A stretch of 5,806 nt of DNA, taken from positions 1-5,806 of the forward strand of contig JACUUS010000142.1 in NCBI GenBank assembly GCA_014859215.1. Reading direction: 5' to 3'. The DNA comes from Dehalococcoidia bacterium (lineage in GTDB: Bacteria > Chloroflexota > Dehalococcoidia > SZUA-161). A program made the translations under genes and the position numbers. Below, one piece after another: positions 1 to 5,388 of this stretch. The notes below the pieces were generated by a model. That model did not search any database. It saw nothing but the letters and a program-made list of their open reading frames with translations, and was not told the DNA's origin. The number at the start of each line of letters is the position of its first letter. Within the stretch, counting starts at the first letter, position 1.

Positions 1-13
1 GGTGCTGTTTCAT
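1..13 (-). CDS. 5' end of an unidentified gene running off the left edge
   Basis: Only the first four codons (Met-Lys-Gln-His) and one further base are visible, so no function can be given. A start is called here because, on the minus strand, AAGGAGG (27 down to 21) lies 7 nt before an ATG at 13-11, which is near-ideal SD spacing. The same frame has a TAA only about 21 nt upstream, so this ATG is the first possible start. The gene is divergent from the RRM gene at 640. The caveat is that a chance SD+ATG cannot be excluded with so few codons. A plus-strand frame is also open from position 1 to a TAG at 163-165, but its translation resembles nothing I recognise. Confidence 0.5.
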
Positions 14-14
14 G

Positions 15-50
15 TCTGCTCCTCCTTCTCTTTCTTATTGTAGGAGCAGA
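15..50 (-). promoter_or_regulatory. Stem-loop overlapping the SD of the left-edge gene
   Basis: TCTGCTCCT (15-23) and AGGAGCAGA (42-50) form a perfect 9-bp inverted repeat around an 18-nt loop. Read on the minus strand, the 3' arm is AGGAGCAGA, which contains most of the AAGGAGG SD and ends one base before the ATG. The 5' arm supplies an anti-SD CTCCT. If the transcript starts upstream of 50, the folded form would mask the ribosome binding site. This resembles translational switches such as RNA thermometers, protein-binding leaders or riboswitch expression platforms. The pairing is seen directly; the regulatory role is inferred. I recognise no known riboswitch aptamer upstream. Confidence 0.45.
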
Positions 51-315
51 ACCCACCTTAATCACCTGTCTAAATTCTGGGGACCACCTCGAAGCTCTGG
101 TGCGACAGTACTGGGATCCCACTGCATTTTCTAGACATGCTTTGGTGGAGAGGCGGTGTCCATAGCCGTGCTGCTATCGTCTAAACTTTCAGGCTGAATG
201 TCAGGTCGAAGTCCATGACGGTCTACCTATTGCTACCTCAGATCCACTTTGTGCCTGACTGATCTCGGAAGAGCGTCCCGATTCGGTCGGGCAGGTCATG
301 GGTTCCCGCAGATTT

Positions 316-352
316 GCTCCAAAGTGGCCCATCTGGGCCTCAGATTTGGAGC
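316..352. repeat. Two-part inverted repeat (strong hairpin)
   Basis: The outer arms GCTCCAAA (316-323) and TTTGGAGC (345-352) are perfectly complementary over 8 bp. Inside them GGCCC (326-330) and GGGCC (335-339) pair around an ATCT loop. A 2x5 internal loop separates the two stems, giving 13 paired positions in 37 nt. No T-run follows on either strand, so it is not a typical intrinsic terminator. It could be a structured-RNA element or an operator. The octamer CAGATTTG also occurs twice in direct orientation (309-316 and 341-348). Structure is seen; function is unknown. Confidence 0.5.
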
Positions 353-625
353 TCGATTGCCTTCTTAAATAGCTCGGTCATCACGAACGCGCTTCGACGC
401 ATTATTACCTCGAGCGGGTACCGTGCAGGGCTTGATGATACCTAATCGCGATTCCTGCTTCCCCCGGTCTGTGATGGCACGAAATGCCGTATTCCCTTAG
501 CTCAGGCTTGCCAGAATAGGTATGCTTGCGGCATAGATTACATGTTCCTGCCCATAGCATATCAGCAAAGATTCATGGAAGATGGAATAGAGCACCGCTT
601 CGCAAGGCTTCGCGTCTTAGCGTCT

Positions 626-631
626 AAGGAG
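626..631 (+). promoter_or_regulatory. Ribosome binding site of the RRM gene
   Basis: AAGGAG lies 8 nt before the ATG at 640 and fixes that start. It is preceded directly by a near-tandem octamer, GCGTCTTA (612-619) then GCGTCTAA (620-627), whose last two bases enter the SD. The heptamer GCTTCGC also occurs twice just upstream (597-603 and 607-613). Confidence 0.75.
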
Positions 632-639
632 TAGCAGGA

Positions 640-927
640 ATGAGAATTTATGTCGGCAACTTACCCTATGATGTCACTGAGGAAGAGTTACGAGCAGAGT
701 TCGCAGACTTTGGCGAAGTAACTTCCGTCATGATCCCAAAAAACGGCCGCTCAAAAGGATTTGGATTCGTAGATATGCCGTCCCACTCGGAAGCCGAAGC
801 CGCCGTATCCGCCATGAACGGGAAAACCCTCAGAGATCGTACCCTGGTGGTCAGTGAGGCGCGGCCCCGCACGACGGGCGGCAGAGAGGAACGGGGTGGC
901 GGGCCAAGAAGAGAACGCAGGTATTAG
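640..927 (+). CDS. Single-RRM RNA-binding protein, short Arg/Gly-rich tail
   Basis: This 95-residue cytoplasmic protein consists of one RNA recognition motif (about residues 1-75) and a basic tail (about 76-95, Gly/Arg-rich). RNP2 is IYVGNL at 3-8. RNP1 is KGFGFVDM at 39-46, with the RNA-stacking aromatics Tyr4, Phe41 and Phe43 present. The last RNP1 position is Met46, where Phe or Tyr is usual. Length and layout match the bacterial one-RRM family, known best from the cyanobacterial Rbp proteins, where several members are cold-induced and bind single-stranded RNA without strong sequence preference. That role is family knowledge, not shown here. The ATG is supported by AAGGAG 8 nt upstream, and the protein begins directly at the beta-1 strand. 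The gene is monocistronic: the next gene is convergent and the previous one divergent. The family call is secure; the RNA targets are unknown. Confidence 0.95.
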   Translation: MRIYVGNLPYDVTEEELRAEFADFGEVTSVMIPKNGRSKGFGFVDMPSHSEAEAAVSAMNGKTLRDRTLVVSEARPRTTGGREERGGGPRRERRY

Positions 928-957
928 TCACGCGCTTCGCGTCACCATCCCATCCTC

Positions 958-987
958 AACAGTCCGTTCGGGCCGGAGCCGACTGTT
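958..987 (+). terminator. Possible weak terminator after the RRM gene
   Basis: AACAGTC (958-964) and GACTGTT (981-987) form a 7-bp stem about 30 nt past the RRM stop, with an inner GGC/GCC pairing (971-973/978-980). No T-run follows, so this is not a classical intrinsic terminator. A smaller stem, ACGCG/CGCGT (930-934/938-942, loop CTT), lies directly after the stop codon. Confidence 0.25.
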
Positions 988-1015
988 CGTCAGACTCAGT
1001 TGCCCCGCAGGCCAT

Positions 1016-1104
1016 GACCCGCTTGCTCTTTCTCACCTTCGTAAGAGCATCATAAGCAGGCTTTCGCATTGCACCGCTGGAGCGAGGGTGAACCGCAGCG
1101 GGTC
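1016..1104. other. Nested inverted repeats in the convergent gap
   Basis: Between the two convergent stop codons, GACCCGCT (1016-1023) and AGCGGGTC (1097-1104) are perfectly complementary over 8 bp. Directly inside, TGCTCTT (1024-1030) pairs with AAGAGCA (1043-1049). A smaller CAC...GC/GC...GTG stem lies at 1072-1090. Together these could fold into a three-way-junction shape with a stacked outer and inner helix. A bidirectional transcription stop for the RRM gene and the ATPase gene is the simplest reading, but there is no T-tract. An alternative stem GGTG.ACC/GGT.CACC (1087-1094/1108-1115) competes with it near the ATPase stop. Confidence 0.3.
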
Positions 1105-1114
1105 GAGGGTCCAC

Positions 1115-3832
1115 CTAGAATTCAGCGTAGCTGTCCTTACCAGTCCGCCGTTCTATGATCTTCTCGATCTCAACGATCAAGAGACCGCCAAGCGACACAG
1201 CAATGACCGGCAGCCACCATAGAGCGGGGAAAGGCAAAGTCCTGAAAGGGCTTACTCCGAACAGGGGTTCGGAATACACAATCATCAGCTGCAGCCCAAC
1301 CGTTACAGCCGCGCCCAGGACCAGCACCCGATTACTGAATGGATTGAAAGTGAACACCGATCGATATATTTTTCTCGCAGTGAAGAGATAAAAGAGCTGG
1401 ACAAAGATCAGCGTTGTGAAGGCGGCAGTCTGTGCCTGGCTGAGGGATTCCTCCGTGTCACCGACCCTGTTAACGAATAGCAGGAACATGGCCCCTGCTG
1501 CTGCCGCGGAGAGAAGCGACACAATGCCTACCCTCCGCAGGAACAGCGGATTGTACAGTTTCTCTTCAGGGTTGCGAGGAGGCCTGTCAAGGAGGCCGCG
1601 GTCTTTCGGTTCCCAGATCAGAGGAATCCCGAATCCGATTGCCACGACCAGGTTTACCCACAGCACCTGGACCGGCTCCATTGGCAGACGCTCCCCGAAA
1701 ACGAGGATGAAGGGGGACAGAAGAATTGCCGCTATGAGTACCAGACCCTGACCGCCGTTTGTCGGCAGCAGGTACAGAATAACCTTCCAGATGTTATTGA
1801 ATATGTGCCTGCCTTCCTCAACAGCCGCCACGATAGATGCGAAGTTGTCATCAGTCAGGACCATATCAGCGGCTTCCTTGCTAACCTCAGTGCCGGTGAT
1901 GCCCATTGCCACGCCTATATCGGCCGCTTTCAGCGCGGGCGCATCGTTCACGCCGTCACCGGTCATCGCCACGATATGACCTCTCCTCTGCAACTGCTTC
2001 GTAATTCGATACTTGTGCTCCGGCGCCGTACGAGCGTATACCGAGACCTTTTCGACAGCCTCGTAGAGATCGTTGTCGTTCATAGCTGAAAGCTGCTCGC
2101 CGGTAAGGACCTCTTCTTCGTCTTCGATAATTCCAAGCTGCTGAGCCACTGCTCTCGCCGTCGCCATGTGGTCACCGGTTATCATGACAGGCTTGATCCC
2201 CGCCTTGCGGCACTTTTTTATGGCTTCGATGGCTTCCTGCCTTGGCGGGTCGATCATCCCTTGCAGGCCCAGGAAGGTAAGACCTTGCATATCGCTTGGG
2301 TCAAGCGCCACCTTATCCTTGTCGCAGCGCTTGTAGGCCATTGCCAGGACTCGCAGGGCGTCAGACGCCATTTCTCGCGCCTGCCTGCTTATCGAATCGG
2401 CCGCAAGTGGCTCTGTATGCGTTCCGGTGAACTGGTCTGAACACATTTTCGATACACGTTCAGGGGAGCCTTTCACGTACATCACGTTTCCATCTTCTCC
2501 CCTGTGCAGGGTCGCCATGTACTGGTGTTCCGGTTCAAACGGAATCTCATCCAGCTGGGGCACCTCCGCGGTGATCCCGGCCTTAGCCGCCGATACTATG
2601 AGGGCGCCTTCAGTCGGATCTCCTCTAACGCCGTATCCCCTATCGCCTCTCACCAGTTCGGCATTGTTACACAGGAAGCCCGCAGTCAGAGTTCTGCTCA
2701 ATGCCTCGTCTTCCATGGGACTATGTAGCTGGTCATTGTGAAAGAAGTCGCCCTTAGGATCGTAACCAACGCCCGTCAAGTGATAAAGCCTGCCGCCGGA
2801 AAAGACCCTGACAACCGTCATTTCATTTCGTGTAAGCGTGCCTGTCTTGTCCGAGCATATTACAGTCGTCGCTCCCAGAGTCTCGGCAGCCGGAAGCCTT
2901 CTTATAAGCGCGTTTCGCCGCGCCATCGCCATGCTGCCCACCGCGAAAGCAGTGATGATCGCAGCGGGCAATCCCTCAGGTATGAGCGCCACAAGTATTC
3001 CAGCCGTCGCCAGAAGCATGTACCCCAGTTCGTAGCCTAGCAGCACCCCGAGTACCAGGATGATCACGCCAAAACCGAGACAGGCCCCCAGGATGAACTT
3101 GGTGAAATCGCCGATCTTCCTTACGATCGGGGGCTCGCCTCTTTTCGTCTCGGTCATCATTCCGGCGATTTTGCCCATTTCGGTCTTTTCGCCGGTAGCC
3201 ACGACCACCCCTTCCGCGCGTCCCCGTGTAACAAAAGAACCGCCAAAAGCCATCGACCGCTGCTCGCTGGGTGGTAGGTTGGGTCTGGGTAGAGGATCCG
3301 TGTGCTTCTCGACTGGCTTGGATTCTCCCGTGAGCGCTGCCTCGTCCACATAGAAATGCCTGACGGAGAACAGGCGCAGGTCTGCCGGAACCCTGTCGCC
3401 GGATTCGAGCACAACGACGTCCCCGGGAACAAGATCCCGGGTTTGCACGGTCCTTTTCTCGCCGTCCCTCAGGGCAACGCACTGAGGGACCATCATGGAT
3501 TTCAAAGCCGCCAGCGACGCCTCAGCTTTACCTTCCTGGATGAACCCGATTACTACCGTAGCAAGCACCACTCCTGTAATAACGTAGGTATCAATGTAAT
3601 GGCCGAGCACAGCCGTCAGGACCGCAGCAGCTATTAGAACGTAGAGCAGGGGATTATTGAACTGTGCGAGAAAACGAATGAGGGAGCCGCGTTTCTCTTC
3701 CTTCAGTTCATTGTAACCGTACTCCTGGAGTCGCTTTTCAGCCTGTCTTGTGGATAATCCACCGCTACTTGTTTCCAGAGCCTCGAATACCCGCTCAATC
3801 GGCGTCTGGTACCAGTTCTTAGTCTCTTCCAC
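1115..3832 (-). CDS. P2-type cation-transporting ATPase (CtpF-like)
   Basis: This 905-residue inner-membrane pump couples ATP hydrolysis to cation transport. In order: N-terminal cation-ATPase domain (about 5-70, with GLSTRQAEKRL and YGYNEL); M1-M2 (about 57-99); actuator domain with TGES at 168-171; M3-M4 (about 244-297) with PEGLP at 285-289; phosphorylation motif DKTGT at 328-332 (Asp328 is phosphorylated); nucleotide-binding KGSPE at 454-458; DPPR at 528-531; TGD at 552-554; hinge TGDGVND at 624-630; then M5-M10 (about 685-890). All catalytic motifs are intact and the length is normal, so it should be active. It most resembles the mycobacterial CtpF/PMA1/SERCA-like group, members of which are reported as Ca2+ or alkali-cation pumps. 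The ion is uncertain because M5/M6 residues diverge: Asn692 and Gln695 in M5; Asn727, Val730 and Ala731 in M6. The start is GTG at 3832-3830, chosen from AGGAG 8 nt upstream. The gene appears monocistronic. Confidence 0.95.
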   Translation of the reverse strand: MEETKNWYQTPIERVFEALETSSGGLSTRQAEKRLQEYGYNELKEEKRGSLIRFLAQFNNPLLYVLIAAAVLTAVLGHYIDTYVITGVVLATVVIGFIQEGKAEASLAALKSMMVPQCVALRDGEKRTVQTRDLVPGDVVVLESGDRVPADLRLFSVRHFYVDEAALTGESKPVEKHTDPLPRPNLPPSEQRSMAFGGSFVTRGRAEGVVVATGEKTEMGKIAGMMTETKRGEPPIVRKIGDFTKFILGACLGFGVIILVLGVLLGYELGYMLLATAGILVALIPEGLPAAIITAFAVGSMAMARRNALIRRLPAAETLGATTVICSDKTGTLTRNEMTVVRVFSGGRLYHLTGVGYDPKGDFFHNDQLHSPMEDEALSRTLTAGFLCNNAELVRGDRGYGVRGDPTEGALIVSAAKAGITAEVPQLDEIPFEPEHQYMATLHRGEDGNVMYVKGSPERVSKMCSDQFTGTHTEPLAADSISRQAREMASDALRVLAMAYKRCDKDKVALDPSDMQGLTFLGLQGMIDPPRQEAIEAIKKCRKAGIKPVMITGDHMATARAVAQQLGIIEDEEEVLTGEQLSAMNDNDLYEAVEKVSVYARTAPEHKYRITKQLQRRGHIVAMTGDGVNDAPALKAADIGVAMGITGTEVSKEAADMVLTDDNFASIVAAVEEGRHIFNNIWKVILYLLPTNGGQGLVLIAAILLSPFILVFGERLPMEPVQVLWVNLVVAIGFGIPLIWEPKDRGLLDRPPRNPEEKLYNPLFLRRVGIVSLLSAAAAGAMFLLFVNRVGDTEESLSQAQTAAFTTLIFVQLFYLFTARKIYRSVFTFNPFSNRVLVLGAAVTVGLQLMIVYSEPLFGVSPFRTLPFPALWWLPVIAVSLGGLLIVEIEKIIERRTGKDSYAEF

Positions 3833-3840
3833 TGAGTTAT

Positions 3841-3845
3841 CTCCT
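3841..3845 (-). promoter_or_regulatory. Ribosome binding site of the P-type ATPase
   Basis: Read on the minus strand, AGGAG lies 8 nt before the GTG at 3832-3830. It selects this GTG start, and the resulting N-terminus matches the usual beginning of P2-type ATPases. Confidence 0.7.
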
Positions 3846-3983
3846 ATGCCGGAGTCACGATGGGCTCACAGGGAAAATGAGAACCACCACCCTTGAAAGC
3901 CCGTTGCGAACATGCTTGCCGGGATTGATTTGACCGCGCACACGAATAGAAATGTGACGAGATGGTGAAATCCACTTGAGGGG

Positions 3984-4010
3984 CCCGAAAAATCACCTGG
4001 ATTTGTCGGG
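3984..4010. repeat. 27-bp dyad upstream of the ATPase gene
   Basis: CCCGAAAAATC (3984-3994) pairs with GATTTGTCGGG (4000-4010) over 11 positions, with a single A/G mismatch at 3989/4005 and an ACCTG loop of 5 nt. The core AAATC-N5-GATTT is a perfect DNA dyad, so it could bind a dimeric regulator. As RNA it would be a stable hairpin about 150 nt upstream of the ATPase start. No T-run follows on either strand. The geometry is clear; whether it acts as DNA or RNA is not. Confidence 0.5.
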
Positions 4011-4026
4011 GAAGTACGGATGATCC

Positions 4027-4130
4027 CAGGAACAGCATGACAGGTTCATGTAATAGTCTAACATCGAATATAGAGCCCGCGCAATCCGATAAACACGCAT
4101 ATGTACCTGCATCAGGCATGAGTGTTCCTG
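4027..4130. repeat. 104-nt long imperfect stem-loop
   Basis: Four helical blocks are collinear: CAGGAACA/TGTTCCTG (4027-4034/4123-4130, 8 bp), CATG/CATG (4036-4039/4117-4120), CAGGT/ACCTG (4041-4045/4105-4109), and CATGT/GCATG-like pairing of 4047-4051 with 4099-4103, including one G-T wobble. Together they give about 22 pairs separated by small internal loops, closed by a 47-nt loop. This is more ordered pairing than expected by chance in such a short region. It lies between the two divergent genes and could be a leader of the ATPase mRNA (minus), a leader of the small protein (plus), or an independent small RNA. It matches no RNA family I recognise. Confidence 0.45.
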
Positions 4131-4332
4131 TAGCAAGCGTACTAGAAGTGCTAAGCATTTCAAGGAAAACTAAGGGAAGTCAACTGTCCCTTTAGGTAAG
4201 CCTACAAATTGCACGACGGCTATGCAAGGTTCTAGACTAAAGGCACGTTGTTCACGCCCGGACAAGTAGCTGAATTCCGGAACTCTAAATCTTTGAATTG
4301 AAGGATCAGCCTGTTAATTGGGAGCAATAGTC

Positions 4333-4338
4333 AGGAGG
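4333..4338 (+). promoter_or_regulatory. Ribosome binding site of the small membrane protein
   Basis: A perfect AGGAGG lies 5 nt before the ATG at 4344. This strong SD is the main evidence that the 48-codon frame is translated. Confidence 0.75.
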
Positions 4339-4343
4339 CAGTC

Positions 4344-4490
4344 ATGTGGCTTCTCATAGCGCTTCTCATAATCGCCGTCATACTCGCTATCCTCGGATTT
4401 GGAGTGGCAATTGACATAGCGATAATCCTGTTCTGGATATTCCTTGCTTTCTTAATTATCGCCCTCGTTGTGCGCCTGATCCGGAGATAG
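4344..4490 (+). CDS. 48-residue hydrophobic membrane protein
   Basis: The protein is almost wholly hydrophobic and would form two membrane helices, about residues 2-17 and 25-43. They are separated by a GFGVAID turn (18-24), and a basic tail (RLIRR, 44-48) should face the cytoplasm. The coding call rests on the perfect SD 5 nt upstream, the coherent membrane topology and the clean TAG end. The LGFG turn followed by an ILF-rich second helix recalls the small DUF1328/YtjA-type hydrophobic proteins (about 50-60 residues, function unknown), but I cannot confirm membership by eye. The gene is divergent from the P-type ATPase and convergent with the ABC permease. Small membrane proteins regulate P-type ATPases elsewhere (phospholamban/sarcolipin with SERCA, KdpF in Kdp), so a link to the neighbouring pump is possible but purely positional. 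Confidence 0.7.
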   Translation: MWLLIALLIIAVILAILGFGVAIDIAIILFWIFLAFLIIALVVRLIRR

Positions 4491-4551
4491 CAGGAGCACC
4501 CCGAAAATAGCGGCGTCTTCAAACCGGCGAAGGTTGGACAAACCATGATTC

Positions 4552-4572
4552 CGCCACAGGCATGCCCTGGCG
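4552..4572 (-). terminator. Candidate terminator hairpin after the ABC permease
   Basis: CGCCA (4552-4556) and TGGCG (4568-4572) form a GC-rich stem with additional GG/CC pairing inside (4559-4560/4565-4566) and a CATG loop. It starts directly after the permease stop codon on the minus strand. It also lies 62 nt past the small membrane protein stop on the plus strand, where pyrimidine-rich sequence follows. No true T-run is present in either direction, so it is only a plausible bidirectional terminator. The rest of the 82-bp gap shows nothing else. Confidence 0.3.
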
Positions 4573-5385
4573 CTACTCTTGTCTTCCAAACGACCAGGCA
4601 GCAGCCAGAAGAAGCAGCGCACCGAAGGCGGTCATCATTGCCACTTCCTCAGCCAGAGATACAGTCCGCCCGAACAAGGTCACGCCTGTTGTAACCTGGC
4701 CGGCGTCTCCTCCGAGGACAATGCTTCCACTAAGAAAAACCTGCCTGATTGCGTCCACCCCGTAGGTCAAAGGGTTGATCTTCGAAATAACTTCGAGCCA
4801 GAACGGTACATTATTGACAGGGAAGAAAATCCCCGATAGAAAGACAAGAGGGAAAACCATTATCTGCACAACCAGATGGAAGGCCTGCTGCGAGCGCATT
4901 CGTGAAGCTATCAAGATGCCGAGACCTGACAGAGTGAGAGACAGAAGGACAAGCAGGGGAATTATGGTCAGGACCTGTAAGAAGCTCAATCTTACTCCGA
5001 TTGCCGGAGCCAGCAAGAGCAGAATCAGACCCTGAAGAACACCCACCGTTGCCCCACCAACCGCCTTTCCCAGAACAATGCCGGTACGGCTCAACGGCGC
5101 TACCAGCACTTCTCTGAGGAACCCGAATTCGCGGTCCCATACCACCGACAGCCCGGAGAAAACCGAGTTCATGAGCACAGTCATCGCTATAATTCCGGGG
5201 AAGACGAACTGGAGAAAATCTACGCCGGGCGCTATTTCGCCTATAAGCCGGCTGAAACCAGCGCCTATGATAACGAGGAACAGCAAAGGCATGGCCAGTG
5301 ATGACACAATCCGTGCCCGCTCCTGTACAAACCGCAGCAGCTCGCGGTAAGCGATGACCCAGATTCCTCGATATACCTCGTCCAC
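4573..5385 (-). CDS. ABC-2 type transporter permease (DrrB-like)
   Basis: This 270-residue inner-membrane subunit of an ABC exporter has six predicted membrane segments: about 27-49, 58-80, 103-126, 136-160, 170-190 and 246-265. Family marks are the amphipathic stretch DREFGFLREVLVAPLSR (84-100) in the loop after the second segment, typical of ABC-2 permeases that contact the ATPase there. SGIFFP (184-189) and NPLTYGVDAIR (204-214) are both characteristic of the DrrB/NodJ group. Length is normal. The start is GTG at 5385-5383, 3 nt after the stop of the upstream ATP-binding gene, with AGG 6 nt before the start; the tight spacing suggests translational coupling. Relatives export drugs, polysaccharides or lipids. 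The substrate here cannot be deduced, so drb/nod gene names are not justified. Confidence 0.93.
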   Translation of the reverse strand: MDEVYRGIWVIAYRELLRFVQERARIVSSLAMPLLFLVIIGAGFSRLIGEIAPGVDFLQFVFPGIIAMTVLMNSVFSGLSVVWDREFGFLREVLVAPLSRTGIVLGKAVGGATVGVLQGLILLLLAPAIGVRLSFLQVLTIIPLLVLLSLTLSGLGILIASRMRSQQAFHLVVQIMVFPLVFLSGIFFPVNNVPFWLEVISKINPLTYGVDAIRQVFLSGSIVLGGDAGQVTTGVTLFGRTVSLAEEVAMMTAFGALLLLAAAWSFGRQE

Positions 5386-5388
5386 AGC

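Larger units (their letters stand above)
14..639. other. 626-bp gene-free divergent intergenic region
   Basis: No convincing coding sequence lies between the minus-strand start at 13 and the RRM start at 640. The longest minus-strand frame inspected, 51 codons at 405-560, has no SD. The region contains several local stems: 15-50 (9 bp), CCCGA/TCGGG at 277-281/287-291, a two-part stem at 316-352, and alternative pairings at 484-535. It must hold promoters for both flanking genes, but no clear -35/-10 pair stands out. Its length is enough for long 5' leaders or a structured non-coding RNA. I find no tRNA, tmRNA, RNase P or SRP RNA signature in it. Confidence 0.6.
3833..4343. other. 511-bp divergent intergenic region with two strong dyads
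   Basis: This stretch separates the ATPase start (minus) from the small membrane protein start (plus) and should hold both promoters and the ATPase leader. A 104-codon minus-strand frame at 3844-4158 was examined and dismissed as non-coding. A weak plus-strand promoter-like pair is TTGCAC (4209-4214) with TAGACT (4233-4238), 18 nt apart; it is too poor to call. The main content is the dyad at 3984-4010 and the long imperfect stem at 4027-4130. Confidence 0.6.

Noticed and set aside
1..10. GGTGCTGTTT resembling part of bacterial SRP RNA
   Set aside because: The match stops after about ten bases and none of the conserved SRP tetraloop or domain sequence follows.
24..120. GGTGG-containing stretches on the minus strand suggesting a T-box antiterminator
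   Set aside because: Only the GGTGG core matches; the rest of the T-box consensus and the specifier and antiterminator stems are not found.
405..560. Minus-strand 51-codon frame in the gene-free region, Cys/His-containing and ending in two TAA codons
   Set aside because: There is no SD at its ATG, no recognised family, and flanking frames are repeatedly interrupted. A CxxC and scattered His residues are not enough for a zinc-binding call. A decayed gene remnant remains possible.
854..1222. Plus-strand 122-codon frame overlapping the end of the RRM gene and the end of the ATPase gene
   Set aside because: It starts inside the RRM coding region in another frame, has no SD, crosses into the ATPase on the opposite strand and has no recognisable protein features.
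2976..3482. Minus-strand 168-codon frame inside the ATPase gene
   Set aside because: It is an alternative frame of the intact ATPase coding sequence with an Arg-rich low-complexity translation, typical of a shadow frame.
3844..4158. Minus-strand 104-codon frame just upstream of the P-type ATPase
   Set aside because: There is no SD before its ATG, its composition is not domain-like, and it passes through two strong palindromes. It is better explained as intergenic sequence.
4209..4238. TTGCAC with TAGACT 18 nt downstream as a sigma-70-like promoter for the small membrane protein
   Set aside because: Only 3 of 6 and 4 of 6 positions match consensus, which is too weak to report as a feature.
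4331..4546. Minus-strand 71-codon frame opposite the small membrane protein
   Set aside because: It is the antisense of the 48-codon hydrophobic gene, which has the perfect SD and a coherent membrane topology.
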